A stretch of 64,000 bases of DNA, from contig JASJZC010000002.1 in NCBI GenBank assembly GCA_037178855.1, positions 8,134,501 to 8,198,500 of the forward strand. Reading direction: 5' to 3'. Position numbers and translations under genes: made by a program. The notes under the pieces were generated by a model that worked only from the letters and a program-made list of their open reading frames with translations, was not told the DNA's origin and ran no database searches. This stretch comes from Oscheius sp. JU75 (Eukaryota; Nematoda; Chromadorea; Rhabditida; Rhabditidae). Shown piece after piece: positions 1 to 14,635 of this stretch (position 1 is its first letter; every line of letters starts with the position of its first letter).

Positions 1-1477
1 GACCGGGATTGGATAGACTTTGAAGAAGTCGATCGGAGGCTGATTGGAGACTCGACGTCGGAACTTGAAGATTCCTGGGGTCTGCTCGTTGGAAATCACG
101 TCGGGACGGAGCCTCATACTGGAAAAGTGTGGGAGTGACAGACAGAGAGACAGCGAGACAGAGAGGAAGAGACAGACCGACCTGTTCGGAGGAGTGGTAT
201 CATTTGGAGGCACCTCTTCTTTTGTCCTCTTTCTGTTCTCGGAACGAAGATTACCAGTGGACATGGTCGTAGGAGTGAAAGTCAAGTCGGCCAATGGAAC
301 ACGCTCTGAAAATTGAACAGTCTGTTTTGGTCTCTGTCTCAAAACTGACCTTTCACTGGATCCTGTGAGCCAAACATTCCATCCATAGAAACCTCCATTT
401 GCTCCTCATCAGCCATCATTTTTTTTTGTAATCGAAACAAGAGAAAAGCCACGCGTAATTAGGCTAATTGAGCTTCCGCCCGTCTAAAAATTTCACATTG
501 GCGCCTTGACGGGTGGCCCGTAATTCGGAGTGCCACGTTGGAAATAAATGTCCAGCACGGGAGAGAGCATGGATTTGCCTGCTCAAACTCCACGTTTAGT
601 CTTTTGCACGTATAGAGAAGAAAGTTCCAAAAGATCATAGATCATCCGTCAAATCAATGCCTATTTTTCTCTGATAAACTCCGACCCGATAGCGGCAGCG
701 GTAAACATACACATCTCTAGAAGATAGATACACCGCCTTGTGTCCTTTCTCCCGTCGGACACAGACTCCATGTGTTTTTCCCCTTTTCCTGTAGTCTCTC
801 TCTCTCTATCTCTCTCCCATTAACTGTTGGGATCAGACGTTACACAGTACTTCCACATTCGGCTAAATACAGACTATTACAGTCCCTCCCCCACTCTGTC
901 TCTCTCCCTCTACCATAAACAGTCCAAACATTTTTACGCACCCAGTCCCGTATCATAGAACTTCTTCGGCACTATTTACATGCTATGGCTGCGGTCAAGT
1001 GGCCGGCGCTGATAAGTGTAAACGGCGCTCGGCATGTTCTTCTCCGATTCCGAGATTTGAGCATTATGCCGGTCAGGACTGGCACATTATGACGAGCTTT
1101 TTGATTTTTTTGTTTGGTAGCCACCTTGTTTACAATTGATTTTACGACGCTGTTTGAATGATTACTTCAAGCCGGTCACTGAGAGAGACACAGAGACACA
1201 GAGGCACAGATACACAGATACACAGAGAGGCGGAGAGAGACAAGACGATAGGGAGACAGTCCAACACCAGCCTACATTCCTTTCCTAGCCCTAAACTCGA
1301 TGTTTGTCCTTCCGCCTGCCTGCCCTTCCCGCCCACAATAGTTTTAAAAAGAGAGCGAGAGAATTCTTGGAGACAGCTGTTCAGTCCGAGACATGACGTG
1401 AGATCCCACGATCGTCTTTCTCGAAACCTTTTTATAATTGGGCTACTTCACCCGTACCATCTCATTTTCTTTCAGGA
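1..1477. other. Upstream region without a recognised gene
   Basis: No protein or RNA gene was recognised here. The stretch holds degenerate GAGACAGA-type tracts (about 137-175 and 1180-1245) and a TCTCTC-rich run (about 797-820 and 896-912). The last bases before 1478 form a polypyrimidine-AG acceptor (TTTCTTTCAG, ending at 1475), two bases before the first ATG of the next gene, so this is probably a trans-splice or 5'UTR acceptor. Confidence 0.5.
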
Positions 1478-3881
<2,404 letters not shown>

Positions 3882-4566
3882 TTTTCGTCATCCTAAACTT
3901 TTGTAATCGGCCGGAAAGTCGTATTTATTAGTCGGTGCTAGAAGATTCCATGTTTTCAACCTGTTTTATCCATAAAAACACAGATTATTGTCATAGCTTG
4001 TCAAATGAAGATTTTTTCTAATAAAAAGAGATGATTAGAGAGCAGGTAGATTGTCCAAAGAGTATACATGTTGAAACACTTGGGGCTAGATCTGCTTGGA
4101 AAGGCAAAGGAAATAGTGCAGAATTCTATGAAAACCGAAATAATTTTTAGCTGTTTGAAGTCGTATTTTCGTAAAAGTAATTTGCGCGGCGATTCAACAC
4201 TTTTTTTTCGACAAAATTCCGGTAGTAGTAAAGGAGGCACCACGGCTCGACTTGTACTAAAGAAATAATGCATTTTCCAATGTCTTTGACCTTTTTTTTT
4301 TGCTTGAAAATGTGTTTTTTTTCAGTAGAAATTGACGTCTAAAGTAGATATTCACGCTGCATCGATTAAACATCCTTTCAAGCCGGAAAAATAGGTCAAA
4401 CGCATCAAAAAATGCAAAAAATGCTATATTCATTCGGTATGCAATTTTGCGTCAAGTCGAACCGCGGTGCCTCCTTTATTACTACGAAAACCCCGATTTC
4501 TTACCTCTTCTTTTCGATTTTTTTTCCATCAAAATAACTTTTTCAGTAGCTGTACATATCAAAATC
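3882..4566 (+). other. Intergenic spacer with a foldback
   Basis: 3'UTR of the phosphoglucomutase gene (AATAAAAAG-like signal near 4019) and a spacer holding the inverted repeat listed separately. No gene seen. Confidence 0.6.
4217..4489. repeat. Small foldback element with B-box-like arms
   Basis: Arms at about 4219-4256 and 4452-4488 are reverse complements over ~35 bases, centred on AAAGGAGGCACC(A/G)CGG(C/T)TCGACTT. The arm core GGTTCGACTT resembles a tRNA-type B-box. About 200 bases of AT-rich sequence separate the arms. Confidence 0.75.
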
Positions 4567-7500
4567 ATGTTTCGCTCGTCTGGCGTCTTCACCGAGCTGA
4601 TGTGCCCCGATCCTCGCTGTACACGACCCTATTGCTCCTTCTGGCATCAAACAAGTTTCCTTTCCTTATTTTCCGTCCTATAACATGTTTCAGTACCAAC
4701 AGCTGTGGTTTCCCAGCCAGATGCAAGTACAAATGTCGGCATTTGTCCAGGAATCGCTCAAGTTTCCGGTCAGCCAGATCCTTACAATCCCTACAGCCAG
4801 TTAGCTCCTTTTTCACTGTTTCTGACTAATTTCTCAGAGCAGTTCCATCATTTTCCGGCTATTCAGCCTCGGTGGCCGAGCCGGTGATCGCACCACGCAA
4901 CGACGTTGATCCCACCTGTTCTTATCAAGGTAATTTATTTTATCTTAACCCCCAAAAATCATAAAATTTCAGGCTATGTGGCTACCAGCAGCGAAAATCA
5001 CCAAATCGATCAAGTTCCTTCCTATGTCCCGACGAAAATCCCGATGATTCCGACGGAGGATGCGCTGAAAGCGGAGGTGATGATTCCTCCAAGGATCAAG
5101 GAGGAACCAGTCGATGAAGTACGTTCTTTTAACTATTTTTTTTCGACAGTCATCAAATTGGTCGCTTAACTTGTTCACGAGGCCTTAGCAACGGTTCGGC
5201 CACTAATTAGACAGTCAAACAGCACGAAGTTGGTCTGGAACTACTTAAAAAAATGTTCTTGTTGTGCTGATCATCTGTCCATAAACAGCTTCTAGCAGAC
5301 TGGTGATGTAATCGTGATAAAATCGTTTTCGAGGGATGTAAGCTTCTGTTGCTAAAAAATATAGGCCAGAAATGATGTCAACGGCCCTGGTTACTTGATA
5401 CAATTGTCCAAAAATCGTTCCTGGAATGTTTTAGCTGATTCTGCTGATAAACCCCGTCTAAACACGACTCCTACCACCATCTAATTTTGTCGGCACCAAG
5501 CTACAGTCGTTGCTAATGGTTTACAGTCGATGTTACTGACGAATTTTGTCTAAAACTGCTCCTAATGCCGTGAAGATTCGGTCAAATTGTGCCACACTCA
5601 TTTGTTGCCTGTGGCTAAGCTAAAATTGCAGATTTAGGGGATCGAGCAAACCCCATTTTTATAGGTTCAACTAATCACCGTAGCCGAAGTCCGTGTCAAA
5701 GACGAGCCAATTGAGGCGGAGGAAGCTCCAAAAGTTCCCACTCCACCCCCGAAAGTCAGTTTTCTGCCATTGTTCTACACAATTTTGGTAATTTCAGATC
5801 CATGCCAACCCCGAAAAGGCCGGAAACCTGCTGGAGTGTGCCCAGTCAATTTCGGAAATCGATGCCGAGATAGAGAGGCTGAAACGACTGCGGGAGCAGC
5901 ATAAGCAAAAGGCCGTGGAGCTGCGCGGTCCCGCGCCGCCAAAAAAAAAGGAAAAGCCCGCGGAATATGTGCCCAAAATGGAGAAAAAACCCGCCAAAAT
6001 CGTGCCGGAATATGTTCCGAAAATGGAGACCAAGCCTGTAGTCGGGTATGGCTACACCCCTACGCCCTTGGCAGTCCTGGAAAAGAAAAAAGAGGAGAAA
6101 CGGAAGGTTGACGAGGAGAGGACGAGAAAACGGGAGGAGAACCAGGCCAAAGTCAAGGCTCAGAGGAGCTCCTCCTCCGAGCTGAGTGATCTTTTTGGGG
6201 AGGAGCCCCCTCCGGTCAAAAAGACCAAAATTGAACCGGCTCCTGTCCAAAAAAGACCTTTGGCAAGCTTGACGGAGCCCCTGACAGCTCAGCAGCTGAC
6301 TGCTGCTAAGGCGAGGATAGCCAGACCAGCTGCGGCGGTATGCCATCCTGTTTTTATGTTAGTCTATGTAAAACTTACAGACAGTGACGAGGACTATCGG
6401 ACCGAGCCGGAAAGTCGCCTCCGCAGTCGAGCAAATGCATGCCCGGATGGAAGCGGCAAGAGAAGCCGCATCACAGAGTGCTCCTTCAGTCAAGGTAATC
6501 GTTGACAATGATAGGGGAAAACGACAAGCCACCGGCAGACTGAACGAAAAGAGGCATGACAAGAGATGGTCAGGATAGTCATTGGCGCAAAATAAACTGG
6601 AGAGATGGACAGAAACCGTATAAAATCAAGACGAGCTTACAGGGACAGGACAGCACTTGAATCAGTTAACAAAATCAAAACTACAGCTTGACAGAATCGA
6701 AAACCGATGTTCTGGTAAAAGAGGGCCCCCACCTTTGGTGGCATGTCAATTGGCAAAGACAAGAGCAGAATTTAGATCAGAACTGACTGGTCGACAGAGA
6801 CAATGGCGTGACTGACAGGTTTAGAAGTTGGACTGGTGGGCAGAGGCAGCGACTGATAGCTTGACATAGGCGACACCAGAATTTGAGCAGACTGATAGGA
6901 AAGCATTGTCATGACAGGCTGGTTCAATGACATCCGGACAGATTCACACGCTAGAGGTGGACAGCTGAACAGAACCGACATCTTATAAGCTCCCCTTCTT
7001 TCTTCCAGAAACACCTGACCCTCGCCCAGCAGTTCGGCGAGACGCGGCCCTCGATCAAGGAAGGCAGGATAGCGAAACCCACTACCGTGAGATCCTATAT
7101 TTCATTACAGCAACCTTAAAATTACAGTCAGTTCCCTCAACGAGCACCAAATCAGACGCGAAGCCCGCGCTAAAAGACCCAACCAACTCCAAGGTCCCCT
7201 CCAGTGTTCGACTGGCCTGGCTCACTAAAATGTACCAAGAGCTGCGGACCTTCCTTCCCCCTCTCGACGCGAAATCCGAGGCTGAAAACGAGGAAAAAGC
7301 CGTCTTCGACAGGGTCAAACACCGTCAAGGCTACCAGGTAGCCGTCGTCCACTCGATGAAGCGAATCAGGGACATGCGAGACGGAAAACGGGCTCCATCA
7401 CCCCCAAACAGTGAGCTTTTCCATAGCTTCCAATCACAAAAAAAGCATAGAAATCTCGCATGATCAGCTCCTGCTGGGGAAGCATTTTGGCTCGGTCACG

Positions 7501-9961
7501 GTGAAGGCGAAAGGAGAGAGGCAGGCCGTACAGGTGACGGAGGAGAAGCTCTACACGGCACTGGTGGAGGGATACGTGCTAACGGAGGAGCAGATGGTGA
7601 AGAATTCGTGAGTTTTTTTTTTTGGACTACTTTGAGAGGCAGGAGATTCCTTTTTTGTTGAGTTGCTCATGTACATTTTCCCGCCAAAATCAGATTCAAA
7701 CTTGTGTCACGGGAGGAAGCTTGGTTACTGTAACAACTTTTGACGGCACTTTGATTTTTTTCTCAGAACTTGGCTTTCCCCCTTTAGGTCAGAGTTAGTT
7801 AGTTTCTAGCATTGATAGTTGTTTGCATAAATAAGGCTTAATATGCACTGGCGCAAATTTGGCTTTCATGTTCGCACCAACGCTTATATCATATGACTGG
7901 CAAGCTACCGTAGTCAACGCTGATACGCAGCACGTAGGCTATACGAGTTGGTGCGCACATCAATGTAAAAATGGAACCACCCGTCTCTGATATGAAATCA
8001 TATTTGTGTCACGACCCGTATGTCTAAGCAGGTAAGTGTTTCCTTCCTTCTTTGCCATCTCTTATTCTTCCTCTTCCAGCTACCCAATTTGGGTGTCCAA
8101 GGGCATCGTCCAAATCGAGCCGAGCTACTACGACAAGAAACGCTACAAGAAAACCTTCGTTCCCGATTTTGACCTCCAGCGAGTCTGTGTCCGTTGCACG
8201 AAAGAATTCGAACTGAACATTCGAGGAACCGTAGTCAAGGATCAATGTGTCTTCCATCTCAAAAACAAGGCTCGATTGCCTGGAAGTGGGTCCTTTTTCT
8301 TCGATCTAGTAACCGTTTCCCTAAATTTACACTTTCCGGCCAGTATAAAATTCACAATAGGATCCCCGCAAGGAAGCCCAATTGCTGTAGCATCTTTGGC
8401 AGGATTTTGAATTTCCTCGCTTCTTGGCTTTTCCACTCAATTTCTGTCATCTTCATGTAGTTTCTAGGATTATGTAGCACTCGGCTAGCATGGCAAGATA
8501 CTTGTTAACTATTAAGCAAATTTTATGGGACAATCAGTTGGAAAATGAAACGTAATGGACGATTTTACGTCGGTAAAAAGTTATAATTACTGTCTAAAAC
8601 CTGTGCTTACTGTAGAGTAACGATTTTCATAGCTATGTGAAAAGTTTCAGATTTAGCGGTAAAAATATCGGAAACCCCTGAAAACCCGTCGATTTTAGTT
8701 GAGGTAAATTCAAAGTTCCTGCTCAATACTTGTGGGAGCTACCGTAATCCATCTTCCCTTTCGGGACCCAGCTTTTGAATCACATTTCATTTCAGCAGGA
8801 AGCTCTAATCAAACCCTCTGTTCCAGAAATTCGCAACAACGAGGCCAAATACCCGTGCTGTGGTGGCGATGACAGCATGGAAGGCTGTCAACTGGCCGCC
8901 GCCCATGTCTTCGACACCTTACGAGAATCGGAACTCCTGAAATTCCAAGAAACCCCGCGTCCGAACGGCCCTGAAGACCCACGGAGCCGGAAAATATACG
9001 CGCTGGACTGCGAGATGGTCTATACGGTCTGGGGACCGGCTCTGGCCCGAGTAACTGTGGTGGATTTGAGCGAAAATGTGAGTTTCTTAAAAATTTTTAT
9101 TTAGATTAAGAGCTGTTACAGGTGGTGTTGGACGAGCTTGTGCGGCCGGATCATACCATCATTGACTACAACACGACATTTTCGGGAATTACTGCGGAGC
9201 AACTGGAGACGGCGACGCACACCCTGGATACGGTATGTGGAGATGATAACATTGAGACAGGGAATACAGCGGAGGATAGTGGAGAGACTGACAGGGATAG
9301 ACAACGACAGGCCAAGACAGTGAACAGTTGCTCGACAATAACGGAGAACTATTGACAATGCCATTGTTTCATGGCCACATTTATAGCGAAAACCAAGAAA
9401 CATCGAAGGTTGCTACGCATCATGGTCCAGCGCTCTAACTTCTGAGCATGGTGGGCAGCTTCACCCCTGCAATCCGGCCACGTACAAACATACAGCTAGA
9501 CACTGTTGTGTTTTAGAACAATTGGGATAGACTTGACATAGTTTGGAAAGTTGGCAGGGAAGAGGCATAGAAGATGTCCAAATGGTAGTGCTTATACGAA
9601 AAGCGAGAAACTTGAAGATGGTCAACTTTTAGAGCCAATAAAATGCCGGTTTTGCATCCAAATTTTTCAGGTAATGCAACGCTTCTTCGAGCTCGCAAAC
9701 ACCGCGACAATCCTTATCGGTCACAGCCTGGAATCGGATCTCAAAGCCATGCGTCTTGTTCACAAACGCGTTGTCGATACCTCGCTGCTCTATCCGCACC
9801 GTATCGACGATCAGAAAAAGCGCGGTCTTCGGGAGCTCTGTCTCGACAAGCTCGGCAAATCGATCCAGGATGACATTGACGGACACGACAGCAAAGAGGA
9901 CTCAATCGCGGCCCTCCAACTCGTCATCTACAAGACCAAATTTGATGGAAAGCTGAAATAA
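4567..9961 (+). CDS. REXO1/PQE-1-type RNA exonuclease (DEDDh), multi-exon
   Basis: Probable 3'-5' RNA exonuclease of the REXO1 (RNA exonuclease 1 homolog) family. The N-terminus MFRSSGVFTELMCPDPRC followed by RPYCSFWHQ matches the family's short Cys/His zinc-finger start. The middle is low complexity, Lys/Glu/Pro-rich with a coiled-coil-like segment (about 5800-6330) and two psiKxE-like motifs, IKEEP and VKDEP, possible SUMO sites. The C-terminal half carries YPCCGGDDSMEGCQ, then the exonuclease motifs LDCEMVYT (Asp/Glu), HSLESDL (Asp) and DGHDSKEDS (His and Asp). Recognisable exons include 5799-6338, ~7130-7405, ~7450-7610, ~8080-8280, ~8825-9078, ~9121-9232 and ~9671-9961. Some internal joins are unresolved. 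Several introns are long for this window (5.1-5.65, 6.5-7.0 and 8.3-8.8 kb). Confidence 0.88.
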
Positions 9962-10397
9962 GAAGATGCGGGTATATAGTAGTGATCTCCTTGCATATTT
10001 TTGTAGATTTTTATAAACTGTACTTTTTCGGGCTTTTAAATGCTACAAAATGATGTAAAAACCATGGAATACTGATCTTAAAAACTGGGCAATAGCACTA
10101 GGGCGTGTCGACTAAAGCCATCGTTTTTTGGGGGAGATGGGAAAATGATGACGCATCTTTTCCATTTTTAACAGCTTAATTTACTCACTCCTGTGCAAAG
10201 TTAGGTAACTTCTAGATTTTCGTGGCGCAGCAGTAAAGCCCTCGCTTGGCAATTGCATGGCTTTTTGTGGTCGCAAGTTCGACCCCTAGTGTTCCTCCAA
10301 TAACATCTTTGGTCGGTTTAATGTTTTTCGAATCAGTTTTGTCTAAGCGTGTTGGAAAAACAATTATTTTCCTTTATTATTTACAGGAAAAGTTTAG
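9962..10397. other. Spacer between exonuclease and acylglycerol kinase genes
   Basis: About 430 bases without a gene. A tRNA-like module sits at 10221-10290. The 3' end has a splice acceptor (TTTACAG at about 10380-10386) just before the next start codon, compatible with trans-splicing. Confidence 0.6.
10221..10290 (+). repeat. tRNA-like A/B-box module
   Basis: GTGGCGCAGCAGTAAAG resembles an A-box and AAGTTCGACCCC a B-box, ~50 bases apart. No 7-bp acceptor stem closes around it, so this looks like a tRNA-derived repeat rather than a tRNA gene. Confidence 0.6.
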
Positions 10398-13300
10398 ATG
10401 AGCACCTTCGTGACGAAGGTGGCAAATGTTCCGAAAACCCTATGGGAGCACAAGAAGAAGACGGCCTTTGGTGGATTTTTGCTCTATTTGGGAGGAAACT
10501 ACCTCGCCAGGGCTAATAAGTATATATTTTATGGTATTTTTGCAAAGTTTGATGGTTCAGAAACGCGAAGATCCGAGCGGAATATGCCAAGCTGGCGGTC
10601 AAGTATGGGGAGAAGACAATTTCAGGTAATTTTCCGATATTTTCTTTTGCAAATGCATAAAGTTTTTGACCAGTCATGTATTGGAATCTGGAAAAAAAAA
10701 CATGGTATCTTCATATTTTTTGGGTTTTTAATGACAAAACTACACTATCTTCATCTTACGATCTACTTTTGCATACCATTACGAAGCAACTTACATAAGC
10801 CTGAAAAAGATTACATTTTCGACCCCTTCATTGCACCACTTTCTTTTGTTGTCCTTCAACTTTTGGACAGTTTAGTAACGGAGGGTTCAGTTGTGAGTCA
10901 ACATAGACATTAAAACAGTTTTATGATTAAAGTTTGGTTTTATAGGCATGTGACTGTTCTCGAGAGACAGACATAGGGCCGGAAAAGGTCGGGCCGAAAT
11001 CATTTTCAGCGCTCAGGGTGGGCGACAGAGATCAGGCAATTTGGGATCAAGCTGCATTATTTTTTTTATTTTACAGAAAAAATGCGACTACGTTGCAGAA
11101 CTTTGCAGAATTAAATTATGCAACCTTGGCAACAAATCATTTTCAGCGTTCAGGGTGTGCCTGATTTCTGTTGCGCACCCTGAGCACTAAAAATGATATC
11201 GGGCTGGCCCGAGTCGCAGGCGGTCGGGCCTAAGGAGCAGAGAGCTACAGCTTCGTTATTTGCGAAGCCTCAACGTGAAATCTGGCGATTCAGTTAAGAT
11301 AGGCAAAACGGACGGAAAGAAGTGCCACTTTTTCTCATTTGTACATCTGTGAATCATCGTTTCTGGGGGCAACAGAGACCATAAAGGGTGCAGGTACCTT
11401 TCTGTGATATCAAGTTCCCCAAAAAGAGAAACTCGTCTCTAGCCGTCCAGGAGCTGTAGAATTCCCAGGACAGCCAGTTTTGACTACATAAGAAGCTATA
11501 AGCTCCCACTTTATGGTTCTACAGTAATAAAATGTGAAAGTTTCCACAAAAACATTGTTATTTTCAGCCGAAGAGCGCCCCCGGCGAGTCACAGTCCTGG
11601 CCAATGTCACCGCGAACGAGCGTGGCTGCTACGACGAGTTCACGAAGAATGTGCTCCCTCTGCTCAATCTGGCCGGAATTCAGGTCGATATCATCAAGGT
11701 ATCCTCCCCTTGTTGTCAAGAAATTTAAGAAAATTTCAGTCGGACAGCGAAAAACAGCTGGAATCGCTAGCCGGAGCCGTGGATCACGAGGAAGCCGATG
11801 CCATCTACGTCGTAGGTGGCGATGGAACAATTGGACGCGTCGTGACCGGGATTTTTAGGAATAGGTACCATTTTATGCCCATTATTTAACTAAAAATGAA
11901 TAGAAATCAAGCAGTCCTGCCTATTGGAATCTTCCCGGGTGGCTACGACAATTTGACTATGAAGAGACTCGTCCCAGCCGTCTTTGAGCAGACGGAAGAT
12001 GTCAGAAGGTACTGCGAGAGTGCGATGGCCGTCATTGAGGATGTCAGGAGTAGTGTCAATGCTTTTCGGTATGAAAAGGTACGTATTTTCCAAATTCTTA
12101 GGCCACCTATGGTTGGTAGCTCTGTCATTTTGACCCCACATGTCAAGTCATGTTGCGACAAGGTCAACATGACGGAATAGTCGGATCCTCGTATCACAAG
12201 GCTCGATTAAGATTTCTGTCAGCGTCTCTTATAAACCTTTTTACAGCCATGCGAATGCTATTCTTCACTTTCCTATTCTCGTGTGCACCTACCGTCCATT
12301 TATAAAGACGAAAATACACTATTAGCCCATAATTTAGAAATAGGCCAAATCTGTCCATAAAATCTCCTTGCACACCAAAAACTAAGCAGTCTCACAAATT
12401 CAGCATTTTCCAGGAAGGTTCGGAAGAGAAGCCGTACTACGGTGTCGGAGACCTCGGAGCCGGCTGGTTCCGCCACTGCGAGGACAAGCGCAAGAAGCTC
12501 TGGTATTTTGGCACCTTCAAGCGTCGATGGGCCTACATTTGGGAGATGCTCAAGGTTCTTATCCCGCTATATTATAGTAGCTTAAAATCACGTTAAGAGG
12601 TCCCCGGAAGAGCTGGAAATTGCCGTCAAATACGAGGAATACTGCCCGGGTTGCCGCAATTGTCGACCCGCGCCGGTCATTGAAGTCCCGCAGTGGCGAT
12701 GGTGGCACATTTTAACAGGCACCCCGAAAGTTCAGGCTCCAGGTTTGAATCCTTATTTTTCCGCCAAAAAACCATATTTTAGTACAAATAAAGGACTATT
12801 CGAAGATAGAAAATGAGAACTGTGGCCGGGTTCATGAGGCAGTTCTGGCAGGGACCGATCTCCTGATAGAGAATGAACAGAATCAGGTACATGTTTGTGA
12901 TTTTGTGACCAATTTCATCCAAGGAAGATTCGCAAATCCGACTACGGATAGGTGGAAGTAACTTTGGACGATTTGGAGTGATTGCTGAGGGAATGAGCAG
13001 GTTAGTCTTGACCATTTTTGACGGGAAAAAAGATACCGAAGACATATCCAATTCTGAGCCTTTGCAATAGTATTAAAACAGCCGATTTTTGTTGCGCTTA
13101 CGAACAAAATGCCATGTCATCGAAAAAAAAACCCACCTAAAAACTCGTTCAGATGCTCCTCCGGCCTCGTCGGTCGCAGCCCCGACTCTCAATTCTACTC
13201 GGCCGATATTATTGCCAACTCCTTCCGGCTGCAGTTCAACAAAATCCCTGTAACCTACATTAATTTTTGCCCTATTACCTCAAATTCAGGAATTCCTCTC

Positions 13301-13427
13301 GAAAATCTACATATCCAGTGAGGCTACAGAAACGAAGAATGAGGAAGCTGTCAGCATTTCGAAGACGGACAAAAGTTTGCAATTCTTCCTGCCACGAGGT
13401 CTTCGAATCGATGCGAGTAGCCTCTAA
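10398..13427 (+). CDS. Acylglycerol kinase (mitochondrial lipid kinase)
   Basis: Phosphorylates mono- and diacylglycerol to lysophosphatidic and phosphatidic acid at the mitochondrial membrane. The N-terminus (TLWEHKKKTAFGGFLLYLGGNYL) is a basic stretch followed by a short hydrophobic segment, as in human AGK. The diacylglycerol-kinase catalytic core is visible: ADAIYVVGGDGTIGRVVTG with the GGDGT nucleotide loop. A downstream PIGIFPGGYDNLT occupies the place of the usual PxGxxN/S loop. Exons include 10398-10519, 10561-10625, 11568-11699, further exons to about 12742, one near 13160-13250, and a last exon ending in LPRGLRIDASSL at 13427, similar to the family C-terminus. Intron 2 (942 bases) holds a small foldback. 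Exons between 12.74 and 13.15 kb were not fully joined. Confidence 0.88.
10980..11222. repeat. Short foldback in kinase intron 2
   Basis: The unit AATCATTTTCAGCG(C/T)TCAGGGTG occurs directly at about 11000 and 11138, and inverted at about 11180-11205. The outer arms (CGGGCC... and its complement) extend the inverted pair to about 10980 and 11222. Confidence 0.7.
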
Positions 13428-13600
13428 ATTGTTGTAGTTTTTCCTAAAGTTCACATGGTAGATTTTGTGTTAAAACTTGTTGATTTGGACCCCTTGCTAG
13501 CTTATAAAGGTTGGTTAAAGCTCTTATAAACCTGTCTACTTCTCACCTAGAGTACCTCTCTTAAGCCACATCCTTATCAAAAAGCCTGTTGAAAAAGTCA

Positions 13601-13670
13601 CCCACGGTGATCGAACCCGGAACGTCTCGTAGTGGCGACACTTACCAGTACACCACTTTTGCACTAAGTC
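13601..13670 (-). repeat. tRNA-like A/B-box module
   Basis: On the minus strand TGGTGTACTGGTAAGTG (A-box-like) precedes CGGGTTCGATCACC (B-box-like). No acceptor stem is apparent. Confidence 0.6.
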
Positions 13671-13964
13671 TTTGAAGGACTAACTTTGGGCGGAGGGCAC
13701 AAACACCCAACAAACAGTTAGCTCTAACAATGAGGCTAGAACTTTGAAGGCCTGTAACTTTGCTTGAAGACCGGAAACCACTATAAACGATTACATAGTC
13801 TTGCTAAGCTCAAAAAACTACAAAATACTTCTTTACAAAGGTTTGGTCTCCGGTGGGAACGATCCTCTTGGTCTCTCGCTTCATAACTCTAAATGTAAGC
13901 CTATCGGCCACAGGCAGGGAGAACGGTACGAGTTATAAAATGTGAATGAGAGAGAGAGAAACCC

Positions 13965-14026
13965 GCCGAGCGGAGGGGAACCCGGGTCGTTCGAGTGGTA
14001 ACAGCCGCTTTTGCAGTAGTACACCA
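13965..14026 (-). repeat. tRNA-like module, degenerate
   Basis: On the minus strand TGTACTACTGCAAAAGCGG precedes CGGGTTCCCCTCC. It is a second, diverged member of the tRNA-like family 350 bases from the previous one and in the same orientation. Confidence 0.5.
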
Positions 14027-14159
14027 ATTACAAAAAGGGAGGTAAAATGCCAAGAAAACGCCAAATCACCTAGCTTTCGTTTTGACATGTCACTTTTCCT
14101 GTCAAATTGACCTCCTTATCACTCCAATATCCCCAGTCATTGCTTGTCCCGTCAGACCC

Positions 14160-14533
14160 ATGGACCAGGACGTGCAGCACCGCGACAGCCACAAGAATCT
14201 GCGTCGCTGTGCTGAGTGTCGTCAGCTCGCTTTGGAACGTGTCACGACGCCCGTCGGCTGGCTGCTCTGCATCTCCTGCTGGTGGATCTGCTGTCTAGGC
14301 TGTTGCTGTCTCTGGTACGTTGCCTAGGTAGCCAGGAAAGTAGCAGCTACTTCAGCTGCTGCCGCCGCGAGTACTGCCCGGTCTGTGACGTCGAGACATT
14401 CCACGAAAAGACCAAGGAGAGAAGATTCAGCGAGCTGTGCATGGAGGATGTCAGTCTGTACAGTCAGCCCAGTTTCGACGAAGCGGTCAAGGAGGAACAG
14501 CCCCAGCTGCTGCTGATAACGAAGAACAAGTAG
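14160..14533 (+). CDS. LITAF-like Cys-rich zinc-binding membrane protein
   Basis: A 110-residue protein from two exons (14160-14314, 14356-14533). Residues 17-20 are CAEC and 59-62 are CPVC. Between them is a hydrophobic Trp/Cys-rich segment of about 20 residues. This is the LITAF/SIMPLE domain layout: two zinc-knuckle halves bridged by a membrane-embedded helix, acting on endosomal or lysosomal membranes. The C-terminal 45 residues are acidic and unrecognised. The segment is unusually Cys-dense (runs of three Cys on both sides of the splice junction). The start is the first ATG after an AG acceptor near 14137; a longer in-frame start at 14082 is possible but adds no recognisable sequence. 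Confidence 0.65.
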
Positions 14534-14635
14534 CCGTGGGCCAAAAAATCTTTACTGCGGTTACATAAGACAATTGAGACTGAAGTAATAAATTAACGGC
14601 CGGTAGGATGGTAAAATGGAGATCGAGCTCTATCT

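Larger units (their letters stand above)
13428..14159. other. Spacer with two tRNA-like modules
   Basis: No gene seen. Two minus-strand tRNA-like modules are listed separately. A GAGAGAGAGA run lies at about 13948-13958. Confidence 0.6.
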
